The notes: a model not told the origin generated them from the sequence alone. 64,000 nucleotides of DNA from PRS1 sp965250265 (GCA_965250265.1 CBDFNO010000014.1:372001-436000), one strand, 5' to 3'; shown: positions 33,614-43,282, numbered from the stretch's first letter. Program-made: numbers and translations.

Positions 33614-34591
33614 TTAAACCAGATAGAAGAATGTGAATACAAATACCCAAACTAAATCTACAAAGTGCCAGTAGAGTCCCACTTTTTCTACCATTTCGTA
33701 ATTTTTTCTGCGTTCGTAAGTTCCAAGTATCACATTAAAAAATATAATAATATTTATAACAACTCCTGAAAATACGTGAAACCCATGAAACCCTGTAATA
33801 AAGAAAAAGAAATCTGCAAATAAAGGCGTTCCATACTCATTTACATGCAAGTTAGCGCCTTCTACAACAATTTTACCATTGTCCTTAAGTAATTTTAAAG
33901 ATTCTCCTCTTGTAAGCAATGTTTTTTCTCCCTCTTCATTTATAATTTGTGTTCTTATTAAAACGTTATCATGGGATTCCATACCTTTAATAACTTCATC
34001 AATAGTATATGTTGGTTGAGTTCCTTCACTTTGAAACCACAATCCATTTTTTAGCTCATGAACTACTCTACCATCATCTTCGGCAACTGCAAAATCTCTT
34101 ATAGCAATTCGATGTCCATCATCGGCATTAACAAATTGTAAAATATTTCCTCCTTTAGTTTGAACAGCTCCATAATCTCCATTTATAAATGTTGCCCATT
34201 CCCAAGCTTGAGACCCTACAAAAATAAGTCCGCCAAAAATAGTTAGCAACATGTAGAAAGTTACTTTAGCTTTCTTCATTTCATGACCAGCATCTACTGC
34301 TAAAACCATTGTAACAGAAGACATAATTAATACAAAAGTCATGAATGCTACATAAATCATTGGTGCAGGCTCGTGGTAAAAAGGAATATGTGTAAAAACT
34401 TCGTCTGCTATGGGCCAAGAATCTATAAATTTAAATCTAGAGAACCCATAAGCAGCTAAAAAACCTGAGAAGGTCAATGCATCTGAAACGATAAAAAACC
34501 ACATCATCATTTTCCCATAACTTGCTTTAAGAGGTTGGTTGCCTCCTCCCCAAGCTTTACCTTCTGTTCCAGTGCTAACTGTATTATCCAT
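33614..34591 (-). CDS. Cytochrome c oxidase subunit III with a large internal insertion
   Basis: 325 residues. The helices of subunit III are clear: KMMMWFFIVSDALTFSGFLAAYGFSRF, APMIYVAFMTFVLIMSSVTMVLA, VTFYMLLTIFGGLIFVGSQAWEWA and, after the insertion, FADFFFFITGFHGFHVFSG and VGLYWHFVDLVWVFVFTFFYLV. Between about residues 140 and 250 there is a soluble insertion of roughly 110 residues not found in ordinary subunit III. It lies 44 bases after a second, shorter subunit III-like gene. Confidence 0.9.
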   Translation of the reverse strand: MDNTVSTGTEGKAWGGGNQPLKASYGKMMMWFFIVSDALTFSGFLAAYGFSRFKFIDSWPIADEVFTHIPFYHEPAPMIYVAFMTFVLIMSSVTMVLAVDAGHEMKKAKVTFYMLLTIFGGLIFVGSQAWEWATFINGDYGAVQTKGGNILQFVNADDGHRIAIRDFAVAEDDGRVVHELKNGLWFQSEGTQPTYTIDEVIKGMESHDNVLIRTQIINEEGEKTLLTRGESLKLLKDNGKIVVEGANLHVNEYGTPLFADFFFFITGFHGFHVFSGVVINIIIFFNVILGTYERRKNYEMVEKVGLYWHFVDLVWVFVFTFFYLV

Positions 34592-34635
34592 AAATGAATT
34601 TTATTTTAAAAGTTGAACAAAAATAATCAATTTAT

Positions 34636-35217
34636 TTATCTAAAGAAACATAAAAATAAAAACAAGTATATCCACAAAATATCTATAAAATGCCAAAAGG
34701 TTGCAGCCAGTTCAAAACCTAGCATATTCTTAGCATTATACTTTTGTTTAAAATGATTATAAATTACTACTAACAAGCAAATTAAACCAACTACTACATG
34801 TAAAATATGAACTAAAGCAATAATGAAAATATAAGACATCGTTATATTACTAGTAGGTCCGGTAAAATTATATCCTGCATTAATTATTTGGTCAAATCCT
34901 GAAAATTGATTGTAAACAAATATTACTCCTAAAATAAATGTGACTATTAACCATAAGGTAGTTGCTTTTCTTTTATTATTTATTAGAGATTTTTTTGCTA
35001 TAATAAAAGTAAGGCTACTAATAATAATTATAATGGCACTTATTGTAAAAGCATTTGGTAATTGAAAATCTGCTAACCAATCTTCTCTAGAACTACTTAC
35101 CACAAATGCACTTGTCCAACCTGCAAAAGACATGATTAGAGCTACAATGCCAAACCAAAGCATCATTTTTTTTGCGCGATCATTCTTTTCTTTTTGTGTT
35201 CCTTCTGTTAAATCCAT
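34636..35217 (-). CDS. Second cytochrome c oxidase subunit III-like protein
   Basis: 193 residues with five membrane helices (MMLWFGIVALIMSFAGWTSAFVV, AFTISAIIIIISSLTFIIA, LWLIVTFILGVIFVYNQF, ITMSYIFIIALVHILHVVVGLICLLVVIY, AATFWHFIDILWIYLFLFLCFFR). The AATFWHFIDILWIYLF end matches the subunit III signature WHFVDxVW. Two subunit III genes in a row are normal in flavobacteria. It begins 1 base before the ctaB stop region, so it is translationally coupled. Confidence 0.9.
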   Translation of the reverse strand: MDLTEGTQKEKNDRAKKMMLWFGIVALIMSFAGWTSAFVVSSSREDWLADFQLPNAFTISAIIIIISSLTFIIAKKSLINNKRKATTLWLIVTFILGVIFVYNQFSGFDQIINAGYNFTGPTSNITMSYIFIIALVHILHVVVGLICLLVVIYNHFKQKYNAKNMLGFELAATFWHFIDILWIYLFLFLCFFR

Positions 35218-35218
35218 A

Positions 35219-36127
35219 TTATCTAATAAACTTATCTAAAACATATATTATTTGTACAAGCGTAATATAAATAACGCTTGCTAACATTAATTGTCTTGCA
35301 GCTATTGCGGTCATTTTTTTAAACAATTGAATTGCATAATATAGCATAACCAAGCCCACCAAAAATACAATTATAGCACCTACTATAGTTAAGTGTAAAT
35401 CTCCTGTAAAACCAAAAACTGGAATAATAGATACAATTATAGTCCATATGGTATATAAAATTGTTTGTACTGCAGAGCCTTTATCTTGCTTTCCAGTAGG
35501 TAACATATTAAATCCTGCTTTTTGGTAATCTTTATGTAAAAACCAACCAATAGCCCAAAAATGAGGGAATTGCCAAAAGAATTGCAACATAAATAAAATA
35601 CCTGGTTCTATTCCAAAATTATCTGTAGCAGCTACCCAACCCAACATAAAAGGAATAGCTCCAGGGATGGCACCTACAAATACCGACAATGGTGTTTTTG
35701 TTTTTAAAGGTGTATATGCACAGGTATATAAAAAAATAGAAATCGCTCCAAACATTGCTGTTTGCGGATTTATAATATATAATATGGTAATCCCTAATGC
35801 TGTAAATACAGAAGCTAAAACAAACGCAGTATTTACAGACATTCGTCCTGCAGGAATTGGTCTGTTTTTTGTGCGATCCATTAATGCATCTAAATCTTTT
35901 TCAATAATTTGATTAAATGCATTGGATGCTCCAACCATAAAATAACCGCCAAAAGCCAATAATATTAAGGTATAAAAACTTACAGTATCTGCTCCTAATA
36001 AATAACCTGCTAGGGAAGAAAATAATACACTTAAAGACAGCCTTATTTTAGTGATTTCTTTAAAATCAGAAATTATAGAACCTATTGAAAAAGAAGAGAT
36101 AGAAGAGCTCGACATGAAATATTGCAC
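35219..36127 (-). CDS. ctaB: Protoheme IX farnesyltransferase (heme O synthase)
   Basis: 302 residues (an ATG at 36115 gives 298). A UbiA-type prenyltransferase with the aspartate motif NAFNQIIEKDLDALMDRTKNRPIPAGR and about eight membrane helices. It makes heme O from heme B for the oxidase. First gene of the operon leading into the two subunit III genes and subunit IV. It diverges from the metallo-beta-lactamase-fold gene across a 130-base promoter region. Confidence 0.94.
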   Translation of the reverse strand: MQYFMSSSSISSFSIGSIISDFKEITKIRLSLSVLFSSLAGYLLGADTVSFYTLILLAFGGYFMVGASNAFNQIIEKDLDALMDRTKNRPIPAGRMSVNTAFVLASVFTALGITILYIINPQTAMFGAISIFLYTCAYTPLKTKTPLSVFVGAIPGAIPFMLGWVAATDNFGIEPGILFMLQFFWQFPHFWAIGWFLHKDYQKAGFNMLPTGKQDKGSAVQTILYTIWTIIVSIIPVFGFTGDLHLTIVGAIIVFLVGLVMLYYAIQLFKKMTAIAARQLMLASVIYITLVQIIYVLDKFIR

Positions 36128-36259
36128 TATTATATTGCGATGGCAAAGATACTTTGAAAATCTTTTATGGCAATGGAAAACAAAAGTAAATTTGCGTTAT
36201 TCTAAACCACTTTAAAAGTTTTAGTATCTTTAAGGAATTCATTTAAAAATTCTACAATT

Positions 36260-37144
36260 ATGAAATCTTTACAAAAACTTATTCTGCCCTTTTTATGTGC
36301 TTTTGGGATACTTCTTTATGCTCAAAATCCTGAAGATGTTACGATTAAGATAACTCAATTATCCGATCAAGTTTATATGCTCGTAGGTGCTGGAGGAAAT
36401 ATTGGTGTCTCTGTTGGAGATGATGGTGTCTTTGTAATAGATGATCAATATGCAGATTTAACACCTAAAATTGTGGCTGCCATTAAAACCTTAAGTGATA
36501 AATCAATAGAGTTTTTAGTAAATACACATCATCATGGAGATCATACTGGTGGAAACGCAAACTTAAGTAAACTGGGCACAACTATTATTGCACACGATAA
36601 TGTTAGAGAACGATTACAAAATACACCAAACCATAACGGTACAATGAGTCCAGCTGAAGCGCTTCCTGTAATTACATTTAATGATAAATTAAGCGTGCAT
36701 ATAAATGGCGAAAAAGTTAAGATTTTTCATGTAGATAATGCACATACCGATGGTGATGCTTTGCTATATTTTACTGAAAGTAATGTGCTACATACTGGCG
36801 ATGTATATTTTAATGGTATGTATCCTTATATAGATCTAGGTTCTGGCGGAAGTGTTAATGGTTATATAGAAGCTGTAAAACAAACTTTAATGCTTATTAA
36901 CGACGATACTAAAATTATTCCCGGACACGGAAGCGTGTCTAATAAAGCAGAATATGCTACATTTTTAACAATGTTAGAAACTTTAAGGACTAATGTTTTA
37001 GCCGAAATTGCCAAGGGTAAGTCTGAAAATGAGGTCGCCACGGATAATACTATTACCAAAACTTATGACGATTTAGGTTATAGCTGGAGATTTATTACAT
37101 CTGAAAAAATACGCCGTACGTTTTATAAAAGTTTGAAGGAGTAA
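36260..37144 (+). CDS. Exported metallo-beta-lactamase-fold hydrolase
   Basis: 294 residues. A signal peptide (LILPFLCAFGILLYAQ) is followed by an MBL fold with the metal motif THHHGDHTGG (about 95-104), VDNAHTDGDALLYF and LHTGDVYFN, and GHGSVSNK near the C-terminus. This is the periplasmic cyclase/QPS-like or B3-like branch. Many members hydrolyse small esters or lactones rather than beta-lactams, so antibiotic resistance should not be assumed. Single-gene unit. Confidence 0.88.
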   Translation: MKSLQKLILPFLCAFGILLYAQNPEDVTIKITQLSDQVYMLVGAGGNIGVSVGDDGVFVIDDQYADLTPKIVAAIKTLSDKSIEFLVNTHHHGDHTGGNANLSKLGTTIIAHDNVRERLQNTPNHNGTMSPAEALPVITFNDKLSVHINGEKVKIFHVDNAHTDGDALLYFTESNVLHTGDVYFNGMYPYIDLGSGGSVNGYIEAVKQTLMLINDDTKIIPGHGSVSNKAEYATFLTMLETLRTNVLAEIAKGKSENEVATDNTITKTYDDLGYSWRFITSEKIRRTFYKSLKE

Positions 37145-37151
37145 ATAGCTA

Positions 37152-37259
37152 TTATAGGTCTTTTAAAGTTTCTAAAAAAGCACTTAAGTTTTTATGACTA
37201 TGTGATAGTTCTCCATTAACCAAAAATACTGGTGTGGTTGCTACTTTGGTTATACATCT
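37152..37259 (-). pseudogene. Remnant of a DsbA/thioredoxin-like gene (C-terminal 34 codons)
   Basis: The open frame reads CITKVATTPVFLVNGELSHS and ends FLETLKDL before a stop at 37152-37154. The TPVFLVNGE pattern is the cis-proline/NGE region found near the C-terminus of DsbA-type and related thioredoxin-fold proteins. A stop codon lies immediately upstream in frame and the catalytic CxxC part is absent. This is therefore a deletion remnant, not a small gene. Confidence 0.6.
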
Positions 37260-37264
37260 CTAAT

Positions 37265-37612
37265 TTAAACTTCAATGAAGCTTACGTCTACAATTTTTAA
37301 GTTACTTTTTTGTATTGAGCAATTAATGTTTACACCTTCAGGGTTATTAATATGACTTGTTAATAAACTGCCACCAACTAAGTTGTAAACACTAGAAGTT
37401 GGCATTTCAGAATAATTGCCAGATGTTCCTAATTTAGGGAAATTATTTAGAGAAGGAAGGCTCTCTTGTATTAATGGGGTTTCGTAAGTTATATTATCTG
37501 GATTAATATTTAAATCTATTTCAGTATAATCAGGTGTGTTTAAAAACCAATCATCTTTTAGTTCCTCTTTGTCAAATTTCTCTATTCGCTTTTGTACCTT
37601 ATAAATACCATT
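37265..37612 (-). pseudogene. Orphan C-terminal fragment of an unrecognised gene
   Basis: An open frame of about 115 codons begins directly after an in-frame stop and has no ATG, GTG or TTG until its last 55 codons. It contains EKFDKEELKDDWFLNTP and ends NCSIQKSNLKIVDVSFIEV. The codon use looks like real coding sequence (acidic, ordered), so this is probably the 3' end of a gene whose 5' part was lost. It sits 12 bases after the small lipoprotein gene and next to the DsbA remnant. No family was recognised. Confidence 0.5.
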
Positions 37613-37624
37613 TTATTTTGTGAG

Positions 37625-38179
37625 TTATTGAATATGCTTAATTTTTGATATCCTAATCCAGGACTTATCGTTTTTTGTATAGACATAAATGGAATTAATG
37701 AAATATACATCTTCATTTCCTTTAATATATCCATAAATTAAAGCATATTTTTCATCAATTGTATAAATGGGTTTAGAAACATATGTAAAATTATTTTTAT
37801 GTGGGTAAGTTGTTTTTGGATAAACGTTTTCAAAAACATTTAAATCTATATTCCATGTACTACTGCTATCAACTACTTGATTTTTAAAATTATCATATTC
37901 ACTTTTTAAAAATATTTCATTTATCGGAAAGTCAAATTCTTGTAAGTCTTTTTTTGTCCTTAAATATCTTTCATAAGTTTTAATAATCTCTACGTTATAA
38001 TTGTTTAATCCAAAAAATATGGAATCCTTTTTATTTTCAAATTTAAGATCATTAAAGTATATTTCAAGAAGGGCAATATCTTCGTTGACCCGATTAATAC
38101 ATGATGAAAAGATAATAATGGATAAAATTGAAATATAAATTAACTTCTTATTCACAAGACGTTCCTTTAGCGTTTTCAT
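37625..38179 (-). CDS. Small lipoprotein, unrecognised
   Basis: 184 residues from the ATG at 38179. A GTG at 38155 would give a more compact leader (VNKKLIYISILSIIIFSSC) and reduce the overlap with the upstream frame from 32 to 8 bases, so it is a serious alternative. The leader ends in FSSC, predicting a lipoprotein. The mature part is an alpha/beta domain with no recognised family (EIYFNDLKF, YALIYGYIKGNEDVYFINSIYVYTKND). It is coupled to the frameshifted HEFVH protein gene upstream, so the two probably acted together. Confidence 0.65.
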   Translation of the reverse strand: MKTLKERLVNKKLIYISILSIIIFSSCINRVNEDIALLEIYFNDLKFENKKDSIFFGLNNYNVEIIKTYERYLRTKKDLQEFDFPINEIFLKSEYDNFKNQVVDSSSTWNIDLNVFENVYPKTTYPHKNNFTYVSKPIYTIDEKYALIYGYIKGNEDVYFINSIYVYTKNDKSWIRISKIKHIQ

Positions 38180-40066
38180 TTCCTTCGTTTTCGTTTACAG
38201 TTATGTTTGAATAATCTGTTTGTGCTGTAGGCGATAATGCTTGAAAAGTACTCGTATACTGATGCGCTCCCAAAACTAACTTTCTACAATATTCTTCAGC
38301 TGCTCCTTCAATATTATTATTTGTAGAATATGCAAAAACACTATCTGTTATCATATCTAAAAAGTCGTCATAAACATTATGCATTGCTTGACCTAAAGCT
38401 ATTCCATTAGTGATAGTTTGATTACTATAATAAATGGAAAACGCACTATTTAATTGAGTGTAACTAGAATCATAATTAATTAATTCTCCTTCAATGTATA
38501 AATAAACCAAATAAGCATGAACAAATTCATGTGCACTTGTCATTGCTATAGATAAGTCCGTGGCGTTATTTAAATAAGAATTATCAAATTCAATTACAAT
38601 ACCATTATCAGAATCAAAGATAGGCAAACTAGGTAGTCTAATATTGGCATTTGCATCTATATTAACTGGGATATCAATATCTGAAATTTGTAAATTATAA
38701 TCGTCATTACCAAAAAATATTCCAGTTATAAGGTTTGTAAGTGAAGTATTAGATTTTATAGTAAAATCTTGTATTTTACTGCCTTGACATGGTTTATCCA
38801 TATCATTATATAGTTGTACTAATTTCTCATATTCTAATTCATTATTATTCATTAAAGCCTCAATAACAAATTCAGCAAATTCTGCGCTTTCTAAAGAACA
38901 ATTAGAATCAAGATACATGCTTAAACTAATGGACCAAGAATTATTTACTAACATATTTCTTTGTTCTGTTGATAATAGTTCTGATGAAAAAATTTCTAGA
39001 CACTTTTCAATTTTTTTCATTGCATCAACTGTTGTTAATAATACCCCTGTGGTATTGTTTAATTGCAGTACTTCAGCACAAATACAATTTTCGTCATATT
39101 CTTCTAGCTCATTAGCACAAGGTGGCATACCTGCACAATTATTGACACCGCTTCCTCCACCACTACCTAAACTACCACAAGAATTACTAAGGTAATCGTT
39201 AAAAACACTATCCCAAGTTGATCCTGTATAGTCATAGCCACTATCTCCATCATCGCACACCATAGTCCAACCAGATCCTGAAAACCCCGACGAGCTATCA
39301 CCACAACTGGTATCATCTACAAGACCACTGTTAGGACCCGGGTCGTGAAAATATCAGCATTAGGACCATTACAAGAATACCAAGAAGTGTCACAAGGTAA
39401 ATCGCCTAATCCAGCACCATCACCACTAGGGTAGTTGTCTCCGATCCAATCCCCTAAATAATTTGCACTATCACTATCTGGACAAGGTGGGTCATAACCA
39501 AAATCTGTTGAATCACCATCATTAAAAGTCATATTTGCCAAATAAATTCCTTGTTCATCATAAAAATACATACTACCAGTATACGAAGAAAAATCTTGTG
39601 ATTTAGTATTTGAAGCCAACCAAAGCGGATCAGGAACATATTTTATTATTGAAATATAATAACTGTCATTATATTCTTTAACTACCAGATTTAAGAAGAA
39701 ATAACCATCTTGATCACTAATCTCCTCCATGTCAAAGGTATAATTTGAAACGTCGTCATCATTAGTAACCTGATTAACATAATCAGTTAAAACTGTTGTT
39801 AAAATTAAATTATCTGTATCATCACGCATCATAGCATCTGGAGAACTATTGTCTTTAATTATGAACTCTAAATTATCATTACTTTTTGATTTAATAAAAT
39901 CAATAATAAAAGGAATATCGTTGCCTGTTATAATTTTAGATGTAACCTTTTGAGATTGTTGTTTAGTATCTATCTTTTGAATATCATCTTCTTGTTGGCA
40001 ATTTATTAAGGTGAGTGCTAATAAACATACAATGGTTCTTAAAACTTGTTTGGTTACAGTTTTCAT
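38148..40066 (-). pseudogene. Frameshifted lipoprotein gene with an HEFVH metallopeptidase-like motif
   Basis: The 5' part (from ATG 40066) encodes a lipoprotein leader (LRTIVCLLALTLINC) and runs to a stop at 39317. The 3' part is open in another frame from about 39350 to 38148. At the A4 run 39348-39351 (T4 on the coding strand) restoring one T joins GPNADI to FHDPGPNSGLVDD, giving one product of about 640 residues. That product would have a Ser/Gly/Cys-rich middle and, late in the chain, SAHEFVHAYLVYL, which fits an HExxH zinc site. It is either a true pseudogene, phase-variable through the T-run, or a sequencing error. The family was not recognised. Confidence 0.7.
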
Positions 40067-40074
40067 AATTATTT

Positions 40075-40100
40075 TTAGAGTTTTAAATTTAAAACTCTAA
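40075..40100. promoter_or_regulatory. Perfect 26-bp palindrome just before the HEFVH lipoprotein gene
   Basis: The half-site TTAGAGTTTTAAA is followed at once by its exact complement TTTAAAACTCTAA. It ends 9 bases from the start codon (40066, leftward), so it is either an operator or a hairpin covering the translation start. Confidence 0.55.
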
Positions 40101-40125
40101 ACTAAAACATTAATAGATTTTGTAC

Positions 40126-40145
40126 AATACGTGACGTCACGTATT
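40126..40145. promoter_or_regulatory. Perfect 20-bp palindrome AATACGTGACGTCACGTATT
   Basis: It lies 60 bases upstream of the lipoprotein start and 10 bases beyond the stop codon of the RemB-like gene. The core TGACGTCA is GC-rich against its surroundings. No T-tract follows on the minus strand, so a dimeric regulator site for the lipoprotein gene fits better than a terminator. Confidence 0.55.
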
Positions 40146-40154
40146 TTTTATGTA

Positions 40155-42263
40155 TTAAAAATCAAAATACCAATTAAACAAATCGGTTTTTAGTCCAATA
40201 TTAAACCAAAGGGTACTATTGCCAAAAGTGTTTATAGTTTTAGCTTCAGGGTCAAAATTCCTATAACTTATATTGGCGAACAGTTTTAAATTAGTTACAG
40301 GATTAATAAGGTAGCCCGTTTGTAATTCGGCATGAAAGATATTGGCTTTTAGTCCTTGTCCAACTGTAACTCCTGTATCAAAAGGTCTGTCGTTATAATC
40401 TCTAAAAATATCACCTCCATAACTAAAGTTATCTGTGCCGTCATTAAAATCCAATCCTCTTACACCAAATACAAATTTAGCATCAGCAAACCACCTATTA
40501 TAATGGTATCTTCCAATTATTATAGCTTCACTAAAATTAGATCCCCAAAGATGAGCCATCGGCTGGTTATTATGCCCATAATTTAATACAATGGTATTGT
40601 GAGAATAGGTATAAGGTCTCACACGATTATATTCAATTTGCAGCATTAAATTATTTACTTTAAATGCATTGTAATATTTTGCGCCTATTTGATATCCAAA
40701 TTTATTTTTCCAGCTTTTGTCTCCTCCGGTAATATCATCTAAAGAAAATTCATCTAAAATAAACTGGCTATATATATTAACATTGTCATTTACTTTATAC
40801 TTTGCTGAAGCTCCCACAATGGCATTTCCAGATCCTTGCCCAGTTTCAAACTCAATAGCTCGATAAAAAATAATTGGATTTAAGTAATTAATATCAAATC
40901 CTCTTTCGTTTGAATTCGTCCAAACAACCGACTCAAACAATCCTAGATTAAAGCGTTTTGAAACATTCCAGCTTAGATAGTGATTTGCCATATACTTGGT
41001 TAAAAAAGCACCATCTTCCGTAACTTCTGGTCTTACATCTTTTAAAACCATCCATGTATTGGTGTATTTAATTTTCCAAAACGATGTGTTCAATTTTAAA
41101 AAAGGTGATGGACTTGCAACATCACTTATAAATAAAGAACGATAACCATCTCCAATAAAATTCTTTCCATGACCAAATTGAATATTTAAATATTTTGATG
41201 GTGTATAAGATAAATAAGCCTCCGCAACAGGATAATCGTAAGCATCATCTTTAAATCGTTTTGCTATTCCACGACCTGGAATAATTGCAGGATCAGGACC
41301 AAAAGCTTTTAGGGATTCGGCATATTGATTATAATATTGTACAAAACGTCCTTGGCTTTCGAAAACTGAAGCCGAAAAACTAAACTTATTTCCTAAACCT
41401 CCTTGCACATAAAAACCTCGTGTGTTATTAAATGTGGTGCTAAAATCGGCGTCTGTATCTTTTCCAACCTGAAGATCAAAAATCGGATCTATGGTAAACC
41501 AATAATCTTTGCTTTGCAATTGCACTAAATATTCATTAAAGAGTTTCCGTCCTGCCCAAGTTGATACTTCTTTTTTAAGTGCTTCATTTTCGGTTTTGAA
41601 ATCATAATAGTTAGAAACATCGTGATACACAAAAGGCTTTGATGCTGTATGACTGTTAGTCCCAATCAGATTTAGATTTCTATCAAACTTTGAATACAAC
41701 TGATGTGTAAACGGAATATTTAATTGACTTTTGTATTCTAAATCTTCATAGGGGACAAGTGATCTATTAATACTGTCATATTCTTTTTTTGCTTTTCTTT
41801 CAATTTCAGAAATTGCATTAGGCTTTTCCTCCAAATTATTATTTAACTGTGATGAAGCTGGATTTACTAATGGAATATTAATTTGAAAAGAATATTGCTT
41901 ATAAATGGCTCTGCTATTATACGTAGCTGATTTTATTTTTGGTATTTCACCAAAGACTCGTTTAACTTCCGTTTTAAGCTCATCATAGATAGCATCAATA
42001 TATAAAACGACAAAATTACCCTCTGCATCAACTTCAAATAAAACAACAATATTCCCTTTATAATTTTCATCGTTTACTATTTGTGGAATTTTAAAATTAT
42101 CAAATACAAATTGCAACACTTGTTGGTTAAAACAAAATTTAAGATTCTCAATGGGTAGAGTTTCACACTCTGGAAAAACAGGAGGTTTTTCGTAATTAGC
42201 AATGTCTTGGGCAAATACATTAATTTGTGCAACACAAAAAATAAGTAGGAAGAATTTCTTCAT
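40155..42263 (-). CDS. RemB-like gliding-motility/Wzi-type outer-membrane protein with N-terminal TonB-C-like domain
   Basis: 702 residues with a signal peptide (FFLLIFCVAQINVFAQ). Residues about 25-135 resemble a TonB C-terminal domain (PPVFPECETLPIENLKFC, GNIVVLFEVDAEGNFV). The rest is a beta-barrel of the capsule-assembly Wzi type (FGHGKNFIGDGYRSLFISD, WFNIGLKTDLFNWYFDF with a final aromatic residue). This architecture is that of RemB, a gliding-motility protein of Flavobacterium johnsoniae. The three TonB-like genes just upstream carry the same kind of domain. Confidence 0.75.
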   Translation of the reverse strand: MKKFFLLIFCVAQINVFAQDIANYEKPPVFPECETLPIENLKFCFNQQVLQFVFDNFKIPQIVNDENYKGNIVVLFEVDAEGNFVVLYIDAIYDELKTEVKRVFGEIPKIKSATYNSRAIYKQYSFQINIPLVNPASSQLNNNLEEKPNAISEIERKAKKEYDSINRSLVPYEDLEYKSQLNIPFTHQLYSKFDRNLNLIGTNSHTASKPFVYHDVSNYYDFKTENEALKKEVSTWAGRKLFNEYLVQLQSKDYWFTIDPIFDLQVGKDTDADFSTTFNNTRGFYVQGGLGNKFSFSASVFESQGRFVQYYNQYAESLKAFGPDPAIIPGRGIAKRFKDDAYDYPVAEAYLSYTPSKYLNIQFGHGKNFIGDGYRSLFISDVASPSPFLKLNTSFWKIKYTNTWMVLKDVRPEVTEDGAFLTKYMANHYLSWNVSKRFNLGLFESVVWTNSNERGFDINYLNPIIFYRAIEFETGQGSGNAIVGASAKYKVNDNVNIYSQFILDEFSLDDITGGDKSWKNKFGYQIGAKYYNAFKVNNLMLQIEYNRVRPYTYSHNTIVLNYGHNNQPMAHLWGSNFSEAIIIGRYHYNRWFADAKFVFGVRGLDFNDGTDNFSYGGDIFRDYNDRPFDTGVTVGQGLKANIFHAELQTGYLINPVTNLKLFANISYRNFDPEAKTINTFGNSTLWFNIGLKTDLFNWYFDF

Positions 42264-42436
42264 CGTTTATTGAAAAAATTTATTTGCTGAAAGATACTGT
42301 TTTTAATTGATTCCAATTTTCATGGGAATGACAAATTATTGGAAACCTTACAACAAGTTGTAAGGAATAATTTTTTCAGCAAAAAACCGCTATCATAATA
42401 AATGATAACGGTCGTGATAGTAATAAAGTGTCCTTT

Positions 42437-43225
42437 TTAATCTCGAACTACAAACACTATTGGTAAGCTGTACATAACCTCAACAATTTTGTCTTTTTCT
42501 TTGCCAGGAATCATTTGTGGAATTTTATCTACAACTCTTATGGCTTCATTTTTTAATTTAATATGTTTCGCACTAGCTTCAATTTCTGAAACATTTCCAG
42601 ATTTATCTATTTTAAATTGTACATAAATATTTTGCCTCCCTGTTAAACCTAAACTTTCTGCTAAATCTGTATTAAATTTCCTTTGTACTAGTCTGGCAAT
42701 TTTTTTAGACATACATTGTCTTAGGTCGTTATTGCTAGAAAAATCTTCACAACCTGGATAGATTGGTACTTGCCCTACGGTCAATATGTTTCTTGGTTTT
42801 TTTGGAACAATACCATCCTTTTTCTTTTTAGGTAATCCTATTTTTGGTGTATTTATAGCAATGGTTGGCACAACTTTTTTTGAAATAATTTGAGTCTTAT
42901 CATTTATTGGTTTAAATTTTATTGCCAATAACTTCTTTCTTACTGGTTCTATTTTTGTTTTAGTAACCTGTTCAGGAATAACTTCAGGAACGATATTAAC
43001 AAAATATATCGTTTCAGTATCATCTACAGGTTCGGAAGTATATTTGAATAATTTATTTTCAAAATTCATTTCAAATAAACCATAAGAGGCTAACAATGTT
43101 AAAATCAACCCAACTTGAAAGTAGAGTGTTGAGTTATTTTGTAAATTTGTGTCATGCTTGTGTGGCTTTTTCACAATTTGCTCGTTCTGACCAACGAGTT
43201 TGTGAATTTTCTTTAAGAAATTCAT
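42437..43225 (-). CDS. TonB-family protein (third, most divergent tandem copy)
   Basis: 262 residues. A cytoplasmic start (with IHKLVGQNEQIVKKPHKHD) and membrane helix (LYFQVGLILTLLASYGLF) are followed by a basic periplasmic linker (KIEPVRKKLLAIKFKPIND) and a TonB_C domain (VPIYPGCEDFSSNNDLRQCMSKKI, RQNIYVQFKIDKSGNVSEI, SLPIVFVVRD). Unlike its two neighbours the linker is Lys/Ile-rich rather than acidic. TonB proteins transmit proton-motive force to outer-membrane receptors. It follows a terminator and has its own unit. Confidence 0.85.
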   Translation of the reverse strand: MNFLKKIHKLVGQNEQIVKKPHKHDTNLQNNSTLYFQVGLILTLLASYGLFEMNFENKLFKYTSEPVDDTETIYFVNIVPEVIPEQVTKTKIEPVRKKLLAIKFKPINDKTQIISKKVVPTIAINTPKIGLPKKKKDGIVPKKPRNILTVGQVPIYPGCEDFSSNNDLRQCMSKKIARLVQRKFNTDLAESLGLTGRQNIYVQFKIDKSGNVSEIEASAKHIKLKNEAIRVVDKIPQMIPGKEKDKIVEVMYSLPIVFVVRD

Positions 43226-43282
43226 AATTATTAGATTTAAGATGTTAATTGATTATGAGTAAATCACAATAAGCATACCAAA

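Noticed and set aside
36260..37144. Metallo-beta-lactamase-fold protein as an antibiotic-resistance gene.
   Set aside because: The fold and metal motif are shared by many hydrolases, and nothing in the sequence or context points to beta-lactam substrates.
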